Shown: positions 33,980-43,984, counted from the first letter of the stretch. The stretch: 64,000 nucleotides of DNA from Vreelandella zhaodongensis (GCF_013415115.1 NZ_JACCDD010000002.1:124001-188000); one strand, 5' to 3'. Numbers and translations: made by a program. Notes: generated from the sequence alone by a model not told the origin.

Positions 33980-35434
33980 TTATAGACCGCCAACGCAGAC
34001 GTACTTCAGCTCAGTAAACTCATCCAACCCGTGATGGGAACCTTCACGCCCCAATCCGGACTCTTTTACGCCGCCAAACGGCGCTAGTTCGGTAGAAATC
34101 AGTCCTTCATTAACGCCAACCATGCCGTACTCCAACTGCTCCATGGTGTGCCAGATACGGCGATAACCCGTGGCGTAGAAGTAGGCCGCCAAGCCAAACG
34201 GCGTATCGTTGGCCATGGCAATCGCTTCTTCATCACGCTGGAAACGGAACACCGGCGCGACGGGCCCGAAAGTTTCTTCATCGGCCACCGCCATCCGGGT
34301 GGTTACGTCAGCAAGCACCGTGGGCGTAAAGAAGCGCTCACCTGCGGCGTGGGGCTTACCACCGCAGAGCAGTCGCGCGCCTTGATTCACCGCGTCGTCT
34401 ACGTGGCGCTGCACTTTCTCCACCGCCGCTTGGTTAATCAGCGGGCCGATGGTGCTGCCTTGTGTTAAACCATCGCCGACCTTCAGCGCGCTAACTCGCT
34501 CGGTCAGTTTGCTGACGAACGCGTCGTAAACACCGTCCTGTACCAGGAAGCGGTTGGTACACACGCAGGTTTGCCCGGCGTTACGGAATTTTGAGGCAAT
34601 CGCCCCTTCTACGGCGGCGTCCACATCAGCGTCATCAAAGACGATAAACGGCGCGTTGCCGCCCAGCTCCATAGCGGTTTTCTTCACTGTGCTAGCGCAC
34701 TGAGCGAGCAGGTGTTTACCCACCGGGGTCGAGCCAGTAAACGAGACTTTACGCACCCGAGCGTCGGTGGTGAGCACTTCACCCACCGCTGCCGGTTTTG
34801 AGGCGGTAATCACGTTAATGGTGCCGGCTGGCAAGCCCGCTTCAAGCGCCAAGTAAGCCGTTGCCAACGCGGTTAACGGCGTGGCTTCGGCGGGCTTAAT
34901 CACCACGGTGCAGCCTGCGGCCAAGGCCGGGGCGCACTTGCGAGTAATCATCGCTAGCGGGAAGTTCCACGGGGTAATTGCTGCCACTACGCCGACCGGC
35001 TCACGCAGCACCATTAGGCGCTTGTCCGCGCCGTGGCTGGGCAGGGTTTCCCCGGCCATACGCTTGGCTTCTTCAGCGAAAAACTCAATAAATGAGGCGC
35101 CGTAAGTCACTTCACCTTTGGCTTCCGCCAGCGGCTTGCCCTGCTCTAGAGTCATCAAGCGGGCGAGGTCGTCGGCGTGTTCATTGATCAGATCAAACCA
35201 GCGGCGCAGCAATGCCGAGCGCTGTTTTACTGGCGTTGCTCGCCAGGCTGGCCCAGCGGCATATGCCGCAGCCACTGCGTCGCGAGTGTCATCAGCACCT
35301 AAATCGGCAACGCGGGCAATCGTCTCGCCGGTAGCGGGGTTATCGACGGCAAAGGTCTGTTGGCCCTTGCGCCACTCGCCACCCACCAGGGTGGGTACTG
35401 CATCGTGTAACCACTTTTCGATAAAGCTCATCAT
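33980..35434 (-). CDS. gabD: Succinate-semialdehyde dehydrogenase (NADP+)
   Basis: The 484-residue aldehyde dehydrogenase has ITPWNFPLAMITRK (cofactor binding), FTGSTPVGKHLL, the general base in MELGGNAPFIVFDDAD, and the catalytic Cys in RNAGQTCVCTNRFLVQ. The two-cysteine sequence CVC is typical of GabD. It oxidises succinate semialdehyde to succinate. It is the first gene of gabDT, divergent from a GabR-like regulator. CAGGAGAAG lies before the two ATG codons. Confidence 0.95.
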   Translation of the reverse strand: MMSFIEKWLHDAVPTLVGGEWRKGQQTFAVDNPATGETIARVADLGADDTRDAVAAAYAAGPAWRATPVKQRSALLRRWFDLINEHADDLARLMTLEQGKPLAEAKGEVTYGASFIEFFAEEAKRMAGETLPSHGADKRLMVLREPVGVVAAITPWNFPLAMITRKCAPALAAGCTVVIKPAEATPLTALATAYLALEAGLPAGTINVITASKPAAVGEVLTTDARVRKVSFTGSTPVGKHLLAQCASTVKKTAMELGGNAPFIVFDDADVDAAVEGAIASKFRNAGQTCVCTNRFLVQDGVYDAFVSKLTERVSALKVGDGLTQGSTIGPLINQAAVEKVQRHVDDAVNQGARLLCGGKPHAAGERFFTPTVLADVTTRMAVADEETFGPVAPVFRFQRDEEAIAMANDTPFGLAAYFYATGYRRIWHTMEQLEYGMVGVNEGLISTELAPFGGVKESGLGREGSHHGLDEFTELKYVCVGGL

Positions 35435-35493
35435 CTTCTCCTGGTTGACAACATGACATGCACGCTAGCAGTAATGTGTTGGCAGGCGAATGC

Positions 35494-35523
35494 ACCACTT
35501 TTACGTTCAACCAGACCACTTTT
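35494..35523. promoter_or_regulatory. Direct-repeat operator between gabD and the GabR-like gene
   Basis: ACCACTTTT occurs at 35494-35502 and again at 35515-35523, 21 bp apart (two helical turns), in the 137-bp gap between gabD and the divergent MocR regulator. GabR of Bacillus is known to bind a pair of direct repeats. The assignment here is by position and arrangement. Confidence 0.6.
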
Positions 35524-35571
35524 CTGTTTTACTAGCTAAACGGGGAGCATCGTGACGGTAAGAGGATACGA

Positions 35572-36990
35572 ATGGATTGCCAGGACGTGTTACAACAGCT
35601 TGTAAAACGCTATGCTCAGCAACCTGAGCGTTTGAGTAAGCAGGTGCGGTTAGAGCAAGCCTTGAGGCAATCGGTCACCCAGGCGTGGCCGAACCAAACT
35701 CGCCTGCCATCACACCGCCAGCTGGCATTAACGTTGGGTGTTGCGCGACACACACTGTCCCGTGCCATAGCCTCGCTTATTGAGGAAGGCCTACTAACGA
35801 CGTTTCATGGCAAGGGCACTTGGAGCTGTAAGAAAGAGGCGTCTGTCGCGACCACATCAACCAGCGTTCAACTTTCAAAACGCGCCCAACAAGTGTTGCG
35901 CTGGCCAGGGGCGAGTACTGTGCAAAGCGGAGCCTTTGTACCTGGCATACCGGATATTGCCCAGTTTCCAATGCGCAAGTGGCGTCAGCTCTATGCTAGC
36001 GTCACCGTGCCGCAAAATGCTTTGTTGCTGTCTTATTCCACCGGCGGTTATGGGCCGCTTAAGCGCGCTATTCGTGAATTTCTAGCGCATTGGCGCAACA
36101 TCCATTGTGATACTGAACAGATCATCATCACCGACGGCACCCATAACGGCATTGAGCTATGTGCCATGGCACTGGCCGATGTAGGAGATACCGTAGCCAT
36201 GGAGTCGCCCTGCTATTGGGGGGCACGCAATGTGTTTACCGCCGCGGGCTTAACGATTGAGATGGTGCCTTGGTTTCCTGATAAGGGACATGCTTTACCG
36301 AAGGTAGCTGGCAACATTTCCCTCACTTATTTGACCGGCTCTCATCACTACCCGCTCAGCGTACCTACGCGCGCTGCCCATAAGCAGCAGTTTTGCGATG
36401 CGTTATCACCCACCTACATCGTTGAAGACGATTATGAATTCACCCGCGACGATCACCCCAACCTGCTGTTTGATCCACACTCGGAGCGCCACTTGCTGGT
36501 AGGCTCATTCTCGAAGATGATGTTTCCTGGGCTGCGGCTTGGCTATTTGGTGGTGCCACGCCATTTGGCAGGCCCAATGAACCGCCTACGCAGCGAGCTA
36601 TTTCGCGAAGGCCGTATGCTGGACCAAGCTGTACTGGCGCAGTTTATTTTTGATGGCGACCTAGATGTATGGTGCCGCCGCATTCAGCGCGACTATTTAG
36701 GTCGGCAGCAGGTGCTGCACGACCAGCTTAGTTCACTGCCCAACGTACAGAGTGTGTCACCCCCGACTAGCGCGATCAGCCTGTGCGTTGAGTTTGAATC
36801 AGGGGTTAATGATGTGGCGTTGGCCCAGGCGCTGCTCAAAGAGCACCTGATAGTGCGGCCACTCAGCACGGTATGCACTGAGACAGATCCACGAGTTGGC
36901 TTGGTGATGGGCGTCGGCATGCTCTCAGGGGAAACGTTGGTACGTGAAGCCCAGCGGCTGCGTCGCTGCTTAGAAAGGCTGCTACGTTAA
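35572..36990 (+). CDS. MocR-family regulator, GabR-like
   Basis: The 472-residue protein has a GntR winged helix at about 20-85 (LPSHRQLALTLGVARHTLSR) and an aminotransferase-like domain from about 115. That domain holds SYSTGGYGPLKRAIREFL, YIVEDDYEFTRDD and the PLP lysine in GSFSKMMFPGLRLGY. It is divergent from gabDT, with a direct-repeat operator between, which is the arrangement of GabR. GabR uses its PLP domain to sense GABA. The likely role here is GABA-dependent control of gabDT and of its own gene. Confidence 0.88.
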   Translation: MDCQDVLQQLVKRYAQQPERLSKQVRLEQALRQSVTQAWPNQTRLPSHRQLALTLGVARHTLSRAIASLIEEGLLTTFHGKGTWSCKKEASVATTSTSVQLSKRAQQVLRWPGASTVQSGAFVPGIPDIAQFPMRKWRQLYASVTVPQNALLLSYSTGGYGPLKRAIREFLAHWRNIHCDTEQIIITDGTHNGIELCAMALADVGDTVAMESPCYWGARNVFTAAGLTIEMVPWFPDKGHALPKVAGNISLTYLTGSHHYPLSVPTRAAHKQQFCDALSPTYIVEDDYEFTRDDHPNLLFDPHSERHLLVGSFSKMMFPGLRLGYLVVPRHLAGPMNRLRSELFREGRMLDQAVLAQFIFDGDLDVWCRRIQRDYLGRQQVLHDQLSSLPNVQSVSPPTSAISLCVEFESGVNDVALAQALLKEHLIVRPLSTVCTETDPRVGLVMGVGMLSGETLVREAQRLRRCLERLLR

Positions 36991-37045
36991 GCGCTATTCA
37001 TAACCACCCATTGGCTTACAACAATCTATTCGCAAGGACTTTTTC

Positions 37046-37738
37046 ATGTTCCGCCCTGTTAATGGCTTTACTGTTTCTGCCCACTTGAAGGTTTCCAGCT
37101 TGAGAGCGTTGCGCCTGTGGACGGTGCTGGGCATCGTGCTACTGCTGTCGGGTTGCGCCACGTTCTCGCCAAGCCCACCTGAAGACCAAAGTAATATTTG
37201 TGAAATCTTTCGTGAGCAGCCAAGTTGGTACGGCTACGCGCGGGAGTCAGAGGAAAAGTGGGGAACGCCTATCGCTACCCAGATGTCGTTTATCCAACAG
37301 GAGTCTTCCTTTCGCAGCCATGCGCGCCCAGACCGCAAATACTACCTAGGCTTTATTCCCGGCCCCCGCCCCTCATCCGCGAGAGGCTACGCCCAGGCAC
37401 AAGACCCCGTATGGGGCGAATATCGTGACCAAGCAGGCAGCATGTTTGCACGCCGCTCTCATATGAAACATGCCACTGACTTTATTGGCTGGTATAACCG
37501 CCGCTCTCAGCAGCAGGCCGGCATCTCGCTCAGCAACCCTGAACACCTCTACTACGCTTACCATGAAGGTGCAGGCGGCTATCAACGGGGCACCTATCGC
37601 AACAAACCTCATGTACTGCGTGCCGCCAATCAAGTCACTAGTCGTGCCAATCGCTACCAGGCACAGCTCAATAGCTGCGAAGCTGAGTTCCAGTGCCCCA
37701 GGTTTTATCAAGTCTGGCCATTTTGTCGTAGTAATTGA
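37046..37738 (+). CDS. SLT-domain (lytic-transglycosylase-like) lipoprotein
   Basis: The 230-residue protein is probably membrane-anchored by a lipobox LLLSGC with Cys37, followed by CATFSPSPPEDQ. The catalytic-type segment FIQQESSFRSHARPD contains the expected glutamate of SLT-type transglycosylases, and SSARGYAQAQDPVW and YYAYHEGAGGYQRG continue that fold. Four cysteines after the anchor (CEIF near 52, SCEAEFQC, and PFCRSN at the very end) may form disulfides. A cell-wall cleaving role in the periplasm is likely. It follows the GabR-like gene by 55 bp but is probably independent. Confidence 0.8.
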   Translation: MFRPVNGFTVSAHLKVSSLRALRLWTVLGIVLLLSGCATFSPSPPEDQSNICEIFREQPSWYGYARESEEKWGTPIATQMSFIQQESSFRSHARPDRKYYLGFIPGPRPSSARGYAQAQDPVWGEYRDQAGSMFARRSHMKHATDFIGWYNRRSQQQAGISLSNPEHLYYAYHEGAGGYQRGTYRNKPHVLRAANQVTSRANRYQAQLNSCEAEFQCPRFYQVWPFCRSN

Positions 37739-37777
37739 ACTGCCATCTTGACACTGAATAAACTATTTTTTGTATAA

Positions 37778-37812
37778 AGCCTTGGCAAGGAGCCGCTTTA
37801 TAGCGCAAGGCT
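37778..37812. repeat. Imperfect inverted repeat between convergent genes
   Basis: AGCCTTG (37778-37784) pairs with CAAGGCT (37806-37812), and inside it CGCT pairs with AGCG over a TTAT loop, with a bulge on the 5' side. It lies in the 144-bp gap between the muramidase-like gene and the PuuR-like gene and may help end transcription. Weak evidence. Confidence 0.3.
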
Positions 37813-37882
37813 GCACTCAACATCAGACAAGCAATAAGTGCAGCCACTTTCAGCTTGAGCAGCGATAACCAAACCAACGCTG

Positions 37883-38434
37883 TCAGAACGCCTCACCAGG
37901 TGTCGCACAACTCACAATTTTGCAATCTACGTCGCCAATATTACGAAAGCGGTGCGGTACGTTGGTTTTGAAATAGTACGACTCCCCCACCCCCAGACAC
38001 CGCACCGAGGAACCTACCGTCAGCTCGATTTCCCCCTCCAGCACAACACCAGCTTCCTCACCGTAATGGGCGATCATTTCTTTGCCGGTATCCGTTCCTG
38101 GTGGGTAGCACTCGATCAAAAATGCCAGCCCTCGGTTAGGCCGATTAGCGCCTACCAGCTTTAAAGTGACATCACCTGAACCAATATCCACCAACTCGTC
38201 AGCGGTGTAGAAAATCTGCTCCTGATTATCAAGATCCATGGTGAAGAAATCCCCGACGCTAATCGCAAAGGCATTGAGAATTTTCTTCAGGGAGCTAACA
38301 GACGGGCTTACCTTGCCCTGTTCAATCAACGACAAACTGGAGTGCGTTACTCCACACTGCTTTGCCAGCTCACGCTGTGAAATCCCACGCAGCTTGCGCA
38401 AGGAGCGCAGTCGCTCGCCTACGTCATCCGTCAT
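37883..38434 (-). CDS. puuR: XRE-family regulator with cupin domain, PuuR-like
   Basis: The 183-residue protein has a helix-turn-helix at about 6-60 (LRSLRKLRGISQRELAKQCG, then HSSLSLIEQGKVSPSVSSLK). A cupin effector domain follows at about 105-180 (HYGEEAGVVLEGEIELTVG, then YYFKTNVPHRFRNIGD). This architecture and length are those of E. coli PuuR, which represses putrescine genes and is released by putrescine. It lies directly upstream of the nhaC-puuC-spuC-puuD block, but on the same strand and downstream of nhaC's stop, so it has its own promoter or is read through. Confidence 0.82.
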   Translation of the reverse strand: MTDDVGERLRSLRKLRGISQRELAKQCGVTHSSLSLIEQGKVSPSVSSLKKILNAFAISVGDFFTMDLDNQEQIFYTADELVDIGSGDVTLKLVGANRPNRGLAFLIECYPPGTDTGKEMIAHYGEEAGVVLEGEIELTVGSSVRCLGVGESYYFKTNVPHRFRNIGDVDCKIVSCATPGEAF

Positions 38435-38520
38435 GCCTGATTAACCCCCTACAGTGAGTATTCGATGATTCGATTTGCCGACAATGCAATGTATCGATAA
38501 AACGGCGCCTATCATAGCGC

Positions 38521-38545
38521 AAAAAAAGCCCCACCATGGTGGGGC
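38521..38545 (-). terminator. Rho-independent terminator after nhaC
   Basis: Positions 38528-38545 form a perfect 18-bp palindrome (GCCCCACCATGGTGGGGC). Read on the minus strand it is followed by a run of seven T. It lies 65 bp after the nhaC stop, closing the puuD-spuC-puuC-nhaC transcript before puuR. Confidence 0.85.
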
Positions 38546-38610
38546 AAACTTTCAATCCGAACACACTCTACAGGCTTTCAATCAATGCCCCTTCACACAT
38601 TGACGGTTAA

Positions 38611-40062
38611 TCAAGCTCTGGAGGCAGTCAACTCGGCAGCTGGTACATCCTGCTCGGGCTCATCTTCGTAAGCGATCCGGAAACCGGTAAAGCCGTAAAG
38701 GATGGCAAACAGCGGGCTTAACAATGCTAGAAACGCATAGGGCGCGTAGCTGAAAGCGCTGACCCCAAGGGTGGCAAACATAAAGGCACCACAGGTATTC
38801 CAGGGCACCAGCGGTGATGTCATGGTGCCCGCATCTTCCACCGTGCGCGATAGGTTCTTCAGTTTGAGCGAGCGACGTTTGAACTCGCTGGCGTACATGC
38901 GCGCAGGCAAAATAATGCTCAAATACTGATCGCACCCGACCACATTGGCAGCCATGGCCGTTGTCACCGTCGTTGCAATCAGGCTCCCAGTGGTCTTGGC
39001 CAGCTTGAGCAGACTTTCTACAATCGTGCGGAAAAAGCCTGCTGACTCAAGAATGCCACCAAAACTCATCGCAATAATGATCAGCGAAACCGTCCACATC
39101 ATGGCGCTAACGCCGCCGTTGGTCAGCAGCTCATCCACCGCTTCATTGCCAGTATCTACCGCGTAACCATCCACAAAAATAGCGAAGCTATCGCTCAGTG
39201 GTACGCCCTGAATCACAATCGCGCAGATAAACCCCATCAATGAGCCGACTGACAGTGCGGGGATAGCTGGCACCTTCTTCACCATCATCACAATCACCAA
39301 CGCTGGTACTAGCAGTAGCCAGGGGCTGATGATAAATAGCTCATTCAAGTTCTGCTGCAACTCGACCACTTGCGTAACTCCGTCGCCGGAGGGTGCCATG
39401 TTCAGGCCGATAATGGTGTACAGCACCAGCGCCACGGAGATTGCCGGAACAGTGGTATAGAGCATGTACCGAATATGTTCAAAGAGATCGACACCGACAA
39501 CACCCGACGCCATGTTAGTGGTTTCCGAAAGAGGAGAAATCTTATCGCCGAAATACACCCCTGAGATCACCGCCCCAGCCACCATGGCAGGGTTAATACC
39601 CAGCCCTTCACCGACCCCCATCAACGCGATACCAATGGTGCCTGCAGCTGTCCAGGCGTTACCACCCGCCAGCGATACCACGCAACATATCAAACAGGCT
39701 GCCACGAGAAAGTAGCCTGGAGCCAAAATGCTGAGACCATAATAGATCATGGTGGGTACAACCCCACCTGCAATCCAGTAGCCTATAATCGTGCCAATAA
39801 TCAGCAGGATCACTATCGCTTGGGTGGTCAGTCCAATCGAGCGCATGATGCCTGTTTCAAGTTGTTTCCAGCGACAGCCTGTCGCCAGTGCAACACCGGC
39901 CGCAACCACCGCACTCAGAAATAGCGGTAAGTGCGGATCAGTTTCGAAATAGCCGATAAGCAATCCCAGTGATGCTGCCATAAACACAATGGGTATCATG
40001 GCTGCTTTTAGGCTAGGGCGTGGTGTTTCGTGGTCTTCCTTAGCGGTACTATCGGTCGACAT
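38611..40062 (-). CDS. NhaC-family antiporter/carrier (polyamine locus)
   Basis: The 483-residue inner-membrane protein of the NhaC family has about 11-12 spans. VVSLAGGNAWTAAGTIGIAL, SGVYFGDKISPLSETTNMAS and the late DAGTMTSPLVPWNTCGAFM are family hallmarks. The start at 40062 has GAGG before it; the frame is open to 40164 but upstream codons are Asn/Ser-rich and lack a site. NhaC proteins exchange Na+ for H+, but relatives such as MleN exchange organic solutes. Being last in the puuD-spuC-puuC run, it may move putrescine or GABA rather than only Na+. Confidence 0.85.
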   Translation of the reverse strand: MSTDSTAKEDHETPRPSLKAAMIPIVFMAASLGLLIGYFETDPHLPLFLSAVVAAGVALATGCRWKQLETGIMRSIGLTTQAIVILLIIGTIIGYWIAGGVVPTMIYYGLSILAPGYFLVAACLICCVVSLAGGNAWTAAGTIGIALMGVGEGLGINPAMVAGAVISGVYFGDKISPLSETTNMASGVVGVDLFEHIRYMLYTTVPAISVALVLYTIIGLNMAPSGDGVTQVVELQQNLNELFIISPWLLLVPALVIVMMVKKVPAIPALSVGSLMGFICAIVIQGVPLSDSFAIFVDGYAVDTGNEAVDELLTNGGVSAMMWTVSLIIIAMSFGGILESAGFFRTIVESLLKLAKTTGSLIATTVTTAMAANVVGCDQYLSIILPARMYASEFKRRSLKLKNLSRTVEDAGTMTSPLVPWNTCGAFMFATLGVSAFSYAPYAFLALLSPLFAILYGFTGFRIAYEDEPEQDVPAAELTASRA

Positions 40063-40266
40063 AGTGTCCTCACTTAATGTTGGCTTGTTATTGATGCTGT
40101 CGATGCTATTTGTGCTGTTATTGTTTGCGTGTTGCTCAACGGTTTTTAGACAAGGGGATACCACCGCCAGGCCCCACAGCTCTGCTGTGACGCTTGGCGT
40201 AGCTGTTGAATCAAATCCAGAAGACGTTACGTTAAGGCGTTGCTCTTCGCCCCGAGCTCAGGCATA

Positions 40267-41766
40267 TCAGGCGTTCAGCGACATCCACACCGTTTTCACT
40301 TCGCAGTACTTCTCCTGCGCATGAAGCGATTTATCGCGCCCGTTGCCCGACTGTTTGACGCCACCAAAAGGTACCGTTTGATCGACTCCGGCCCAGTTGT
40401 TCACATACACCTGACCGGACTGAAGACGCCTAGAAACACGCATAATCCGGTCGATATCCTGGCTCCAGACGCCCGCTGCCAGGCCATAGTCGCTGTCGTT
40501 GGCCAGGGCAATCGCCTGTTCTTCACTGTCGAAGCCAAACACACTTAACACCGGCCCAAAAATCTCTTCACGACCGATACACATCTCAGGGGTAACATCG
40601 TCAAATATGGTGGGTGGTAGGAAATACCCCTTGGAGGCACTGGCTTCACCGCCCAGTTTTAATGTCGCGCCTTCGCTTACTCCCTGGCGAATATAGTCGA
40701 GTACACGCTGGTATTGCGCCTCATCGACCATGGCGCCCATAAAGCTGTCCGGGTCGAGAGGGTCACCCGGCTGCATTTGCTCGGCGGCTTTTACGACACG
40801 GGCGACAAAGTCCTCACGAATGCTGTTTTCCACTAGCAAACGTGAACCGGCGATACAGACTTCACCCTGGTTGTGGAAGATCGCGACGGCAGCATTTTTG
40901 GCCACCGCATCAAGCTGTTGGCAGTCGGCAAAAACGATGTTGGGACTTTTACCACCGCACTCCAGAAACACCCGTTTCAGGTTGGATTGCCCAGCGTATT
41001 GCATCAACTGTTTACCCACACCAGTGGAGCCGGTAAAGGCCAAACAATCCACGTCCATGGACAGTGCCAGCGCTTTGCCCACCGTATGGCCATACCCCGG
41101 CAGCACCTGGAAGACACCATCGGGAATACCCGCTTCCTGGGCAAGGTGCGCCAAGCGCAGCGCTGACAAAGGAGATTTTTCTGAGGGTTTAAGGATGACG
41201 CTGTTGCCCGCGGCCAGCGCTGGAGCAATCTTCCAGGAGGTCATCATGAGCGGGAAATTCCATGGCACAATGGCCGCCACTACGCCCATCGGCTCACGTA
41301 GCACCAGCCCTAGCGTAGTATCGCCAGTCGGTGCCACCTCGCCGTAAAGCTTATCGATACACTCTGCCTGATAGCGCAAGCAGGCAACGGTGCCCGCTAA
41401 ATCGCCAAGCGAGCTGGAAATCGGCTTTCCCATATCCAGGGTGTCCAAGAGTGCCAGTTCGTGACGGTGAGCACTCACCAACTCCGCCAAACGCAGCAGT
41501 ACACGCTTGCGCTTGCCAGGCTCACAACGCGACCAGCTCCCCCCTTCAAACGCTGCGCGAGCCGCCTGGATGGCTCGTTCGGCATCTGGTGCATCGCAGC
41601 TAGCCACTTCTGCTAGCGTTTCGCCCGTGGCGGGGTTGATGCTGGTCAGCGTGCTGCCATCTGCGGCTGCGACAAACTCACCATTAATGAAAGCGCGCGT
41701 TTCAAAGCTCAGCGACGCTGCTTTTGATTGCCAGTCGGCCAGGGTGTTCGGTGTATCTGCCGCCAT
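40267..41766 (-). CDS. puuC: Gamma-glutamyl-gamma-aminobutyraldehyde dehydrogenase
   Basis: The 499-residue aldehyde dehydrogenase has IVPWNFPLMMTSWKIAPALA, FTGSTGVGKQLMQYAGQSN, FLECGGKSPNIVFADC (general base) and HNQGEVCIAGSRLLVENSI (catalytic Cys). These segments follow E. coli PuuC. It oxidises the aldehydes formed by PuuB (and by SpuC). Its start overlaps the spuC stop by one base (TAATG), so the two are coupled. A close paralogue is cut by the right window edge at 62818. Confidence 0.93.
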   Translation of the reverse strand: MAADTPNTLADWQSKAASLSFETRAFINGEFVAAADGSTLTSINPATGETLAEVASCDAPDAERAIQAARAAFEGGSWSRCEPGKRKRVLLRLAELVSAHRHELALLDTLDMGKPISSSLGDLAGTVACLRYQAECIDKLYGEVAPTGDTTLGLVLREPMGVVAAIVPWNFPLMMTSWKIAPALAAGNSVILKPSEKSPLSALRLAHLAQEAGIPDGVFQVLPGYGHTVGKALALSMDVDCLAFTGSTGVGKQLMQYAGQSNLKRVFLECGGKSPNIVFADCQQLDAVAKNAAVAIFHNQGEVCIAGSRLLVENSIREDFVARVVKAAEQMQPGDPLDPDSFMGAMVDEAQYQRVLDYIRQGVSEGATLKLGGEASASKGYFLPPTIFDDVTPEMCIGREEIFGPVLSVFGFDSEEQAIALANDSDYGLAAGVWSQDIDRIMRVSRRLQSGQVYVNNWAGVDQTVPFGGVKQSGNGRDKSLHAQEKYCEVKTVWMSLNA

Positions 41767-43142
41767 TATGCACTCTCCATAGGGTGTGTTATCGCCAGCT
41801 TTTCAGCGGTTTTATCAAGCGCCAAGCGCGCTTTGCTGATCAATTCGTCGATTTCATTGCGGGTGATAATCAACGGTGGAGAGATCACCATGGTATCGCC
41901 CACTGAACGCATCACTAAGCCGTTGTCAAAGCACAAGTCACGGCACACATTGCCTGCGGCAAGGGATTTGTCGAAGCGCTCGCCAGTAGCCTTGTTGGCC
42001 ACCAGCTCCAGCGCGCCAATCAGGCCCAGCGAACGAGCCTCCCCCACCAGCGGATGTTCAGCTAGCTCCTGCCAGCGTTTAGCCAGGTAAGGCCCCAGTT
42101 CATCGCGGACGTTTTCGACCACCCGTTCATTTTCTAGCAGTTCCAGGTTTTTAAGTGCTACGGCTGCGCAAACGGGGTGACCGGAATAGGTAAAGCCGTG
42201 AAAGAACTCACCACCGTCTTCGATCAATGTATCAGCCACACGATCCCCTACCAGCACGGCGCCAATGGGCAGATAGCCCGACGACAATCCCTTAGCAATC
42301 GGCATCAAATCTGGCTTGAGTCCATAGTGATTACTGCCAAACCACTCGCCTAAACGGCCGAAGCCGCAAATGACTTCGTCAGCAATCAGCAAAATATCGT
42401 ACTTGGCCAGCACGTCTTTCACTGCGGGCCAATAGCTGTCCGGCGGAATGATTGCACCGCCTGCGCCCTGCACCGGTTCCGCAATAAAGGCAGCTACCTT
42501 ATCTTCACCCAACGCCAGAATTTGCTCTTCCAACGCTTGAGCACACTGCTTGCCAAAGGCTTCCTGACTTATATCACGCCCTTCGCCAAACCAGTAAGGC
42601 TGGGAAATATGCGTAATTCCCGGCACGCAGGGTCCCCCTTGGTCATGCATGGGCGTCATGCCGCCAAGACTCATGCCTGCCACCGTAGAGCCGTGATAGC
42701 CATTTTCCCGCGAGATGATCCACTGCTTGTCTGGCTTGCCCTTGATCGCCCAATAGCGACGCACCATACGCAGCACAGTGTCGTTAGCTTCAGAACCCGA
42801 CCCTGTAAAGAACACATGGTTAATATGTTCAGGGGCCAGCTCACTCAGCTTAGCAGCCAGCTTTACTGCAGGCGGGTGAGTGGTCTTGAAAAAGTTGTTG
42901 TAGTACGGAAGTTCCTGCATCTGCGCAGTAGCGGCATCGATCAACTCCTGTCGACCATAACCGAGATTCACACACCACAAGCCTGCCATACCATCAAGAA
43001 TGCGATTGCCCTGGCTGTCGTGAATGTACACCCCGTCAGCGTGGGTGATGATACGTGTCCCTTCTTCACTGAGTGATTTAAAATCAGTAAACGGGTGGAG
43101 GTGGTGCTGGCGATCCAGCATTTGGTAATCTTGGGTCTGCAT
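41766..43142 (-). CDS. spuC: Putrescine--pyruvate aminotransferase
   Basis: The 458-residue class III aminotransferase is very similar in style to Pseudomonas SpuC. It has [87 protein letters not shown] and the PLP lysine in [14 protein letters not shown]. It transfers an amino group of putrescine to pyruvate, giving 4-aminobutanal directly, so the cell has two entries to GABA. It is 35 bp after puuD and coupled to puuC. Confidence 0.92.
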   Translation of the reverse strand: MQTQDYQMLDRQHHLHPFTDFKSLSEEGTRIITHADGVYIHDSQGNRILDGMAGLWCVNLGYGRQELIDAATAQMQELPYYNNFFKTTHPPAVKLAAKLSELAPEHINHVFFTGSGSEANDTVLRMVRRYWAIKGKPDKQWIISRENGYHGSTVAGMSLGGMTPMHDQGGPCVPGITHISQPYWFGEGRDISQEAFGKQCAQALEEQILALGEDKVAAFIAEPVQGAGGAIIPPDSYWPAVKDVLAKYDILLIADEVICGFGRLGEWFGSNHYGLKPDLMPIAKGLSSGYLPIGAVLVGDRVADTLIEDGGEFFHGFTYSGHPVCAAVALKNLELLENERVVENVRDELGPYLAKRWQELAEHPLVGEARSLGLIGALELVANKATGERFDKSLAAGNVCRDLCFDNGLVMRSVGDTMVISPPLIITRNEIDELISKARLALDKTAEKLAITHPMESA

Positions 43143-43177
43143 AGGTCAGTTCCTGATCAAGTCGTTGCCGCAAGCAT

Positions 43178-43984
43178 TCAGCAGGCAGCAAACTGTGCGT
43201 CGCGTTGGGTGCGGTGCTGACGACAGGCCGTCGCAAAGCCCTGAAACAGTGCGTCATAAAAGGGGTGTTCTTTGGGGCGCCACTCCGGATGCCACTGAAC
43301 AGCCAGCGCGAACGCTGCAGCATCGCGCACGGAAACCGCTTCAACCAACCCATCTGGCGCCCAAGCTTCTGCCTCCAAACCTGGCGCGAGCTGGTCAATA
43401 CCCTGCTGGTGCAACGAGTTCACCTCGGTATGCTCACCGCTATACAGCGCCGCCAGAGCGCCACCCGAGCGAAGTGTCACTTTGTGGGAAGGTGCATAAT
43501 GGCCCGCTTTATCGTCAGCGGTCGGTTCACGGTGGTCGAGCATACCTGGTAGCGTTTGTACGGCTTGGTGCAGCGTGCCTCCAAAGGCAACGTTCATTTC
43601 CTGAAACCCGCGGCAAATGCCAAATAGGGGCAACGCCTGGCGTATCGCCTCATGCACCCAGCCAAGTGCTACTTCATCACGTCGTGCATCGTCACGGGTA
43701 TTTTCTGGTGCGCGTTCGGCACCATAGCGGCCAGGAGCAACGTTGGTGTAGCTGCCGGTTAACATCAAGCCATCCAAGCTGCCCAACAGAGCGACGGCCT
43801 GCTCGGCACGCTGCTCAGGCGTCAACATATCGGCGGCTAACACAGGAAGAATCACCGGCGTGACGCCGTACTGGTAGAGCGCCTCCAGGTATTTGTCGGT
43901 TACCATCTGAGCGGAGTGGCCTTCCACTTCTCGACAACAGGCGATAACACCCACCAATGGGCGTGGAGAATGAATTGCTTGCAT
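43178..43984 (-). CDS. puuD: Gamma-glutamyl-GABA hydrolase
   Basis: The 268-residue class I glutamine-amidotransferase-like hydrolase has LDGLMLTGSYTNVAPGRYG, the nucleophile elbow PLFGICRGFQEMNVAFGG, and the His/Glu pair in VQWHPEWRP near 235. It releases glutamate and GABA from gamma-glutamyl-GABA. It is the first gene of the minus-strand puuD-spuC-puuC-nhaC run and divergent from puuA. Confidence 0.93.
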   Translation of the reverse strand: MQAIHSPRPLVGVIACCREVEGHSAQMVTDKYLEALYQYGVTPVILPVLAADMLTPEQRAEQAVALLGSLDGLMLTGSYTNVAPGRYGAERAPENTRDDARRDEVALGWVHEAIRQALPLFGICRGFQEMNVAFGGTLHQAVQTLPGMLDHREPTADDKAGHYAPSHKVTLRSGGALAALYSGEHTEVNSLHQQGIDQLAPGLEAEAWAPDGLVEAVSVRDAAAFALAVQWHPEWRPKEHPFYDALFQGFATACRQHRTQRDAQFAAC

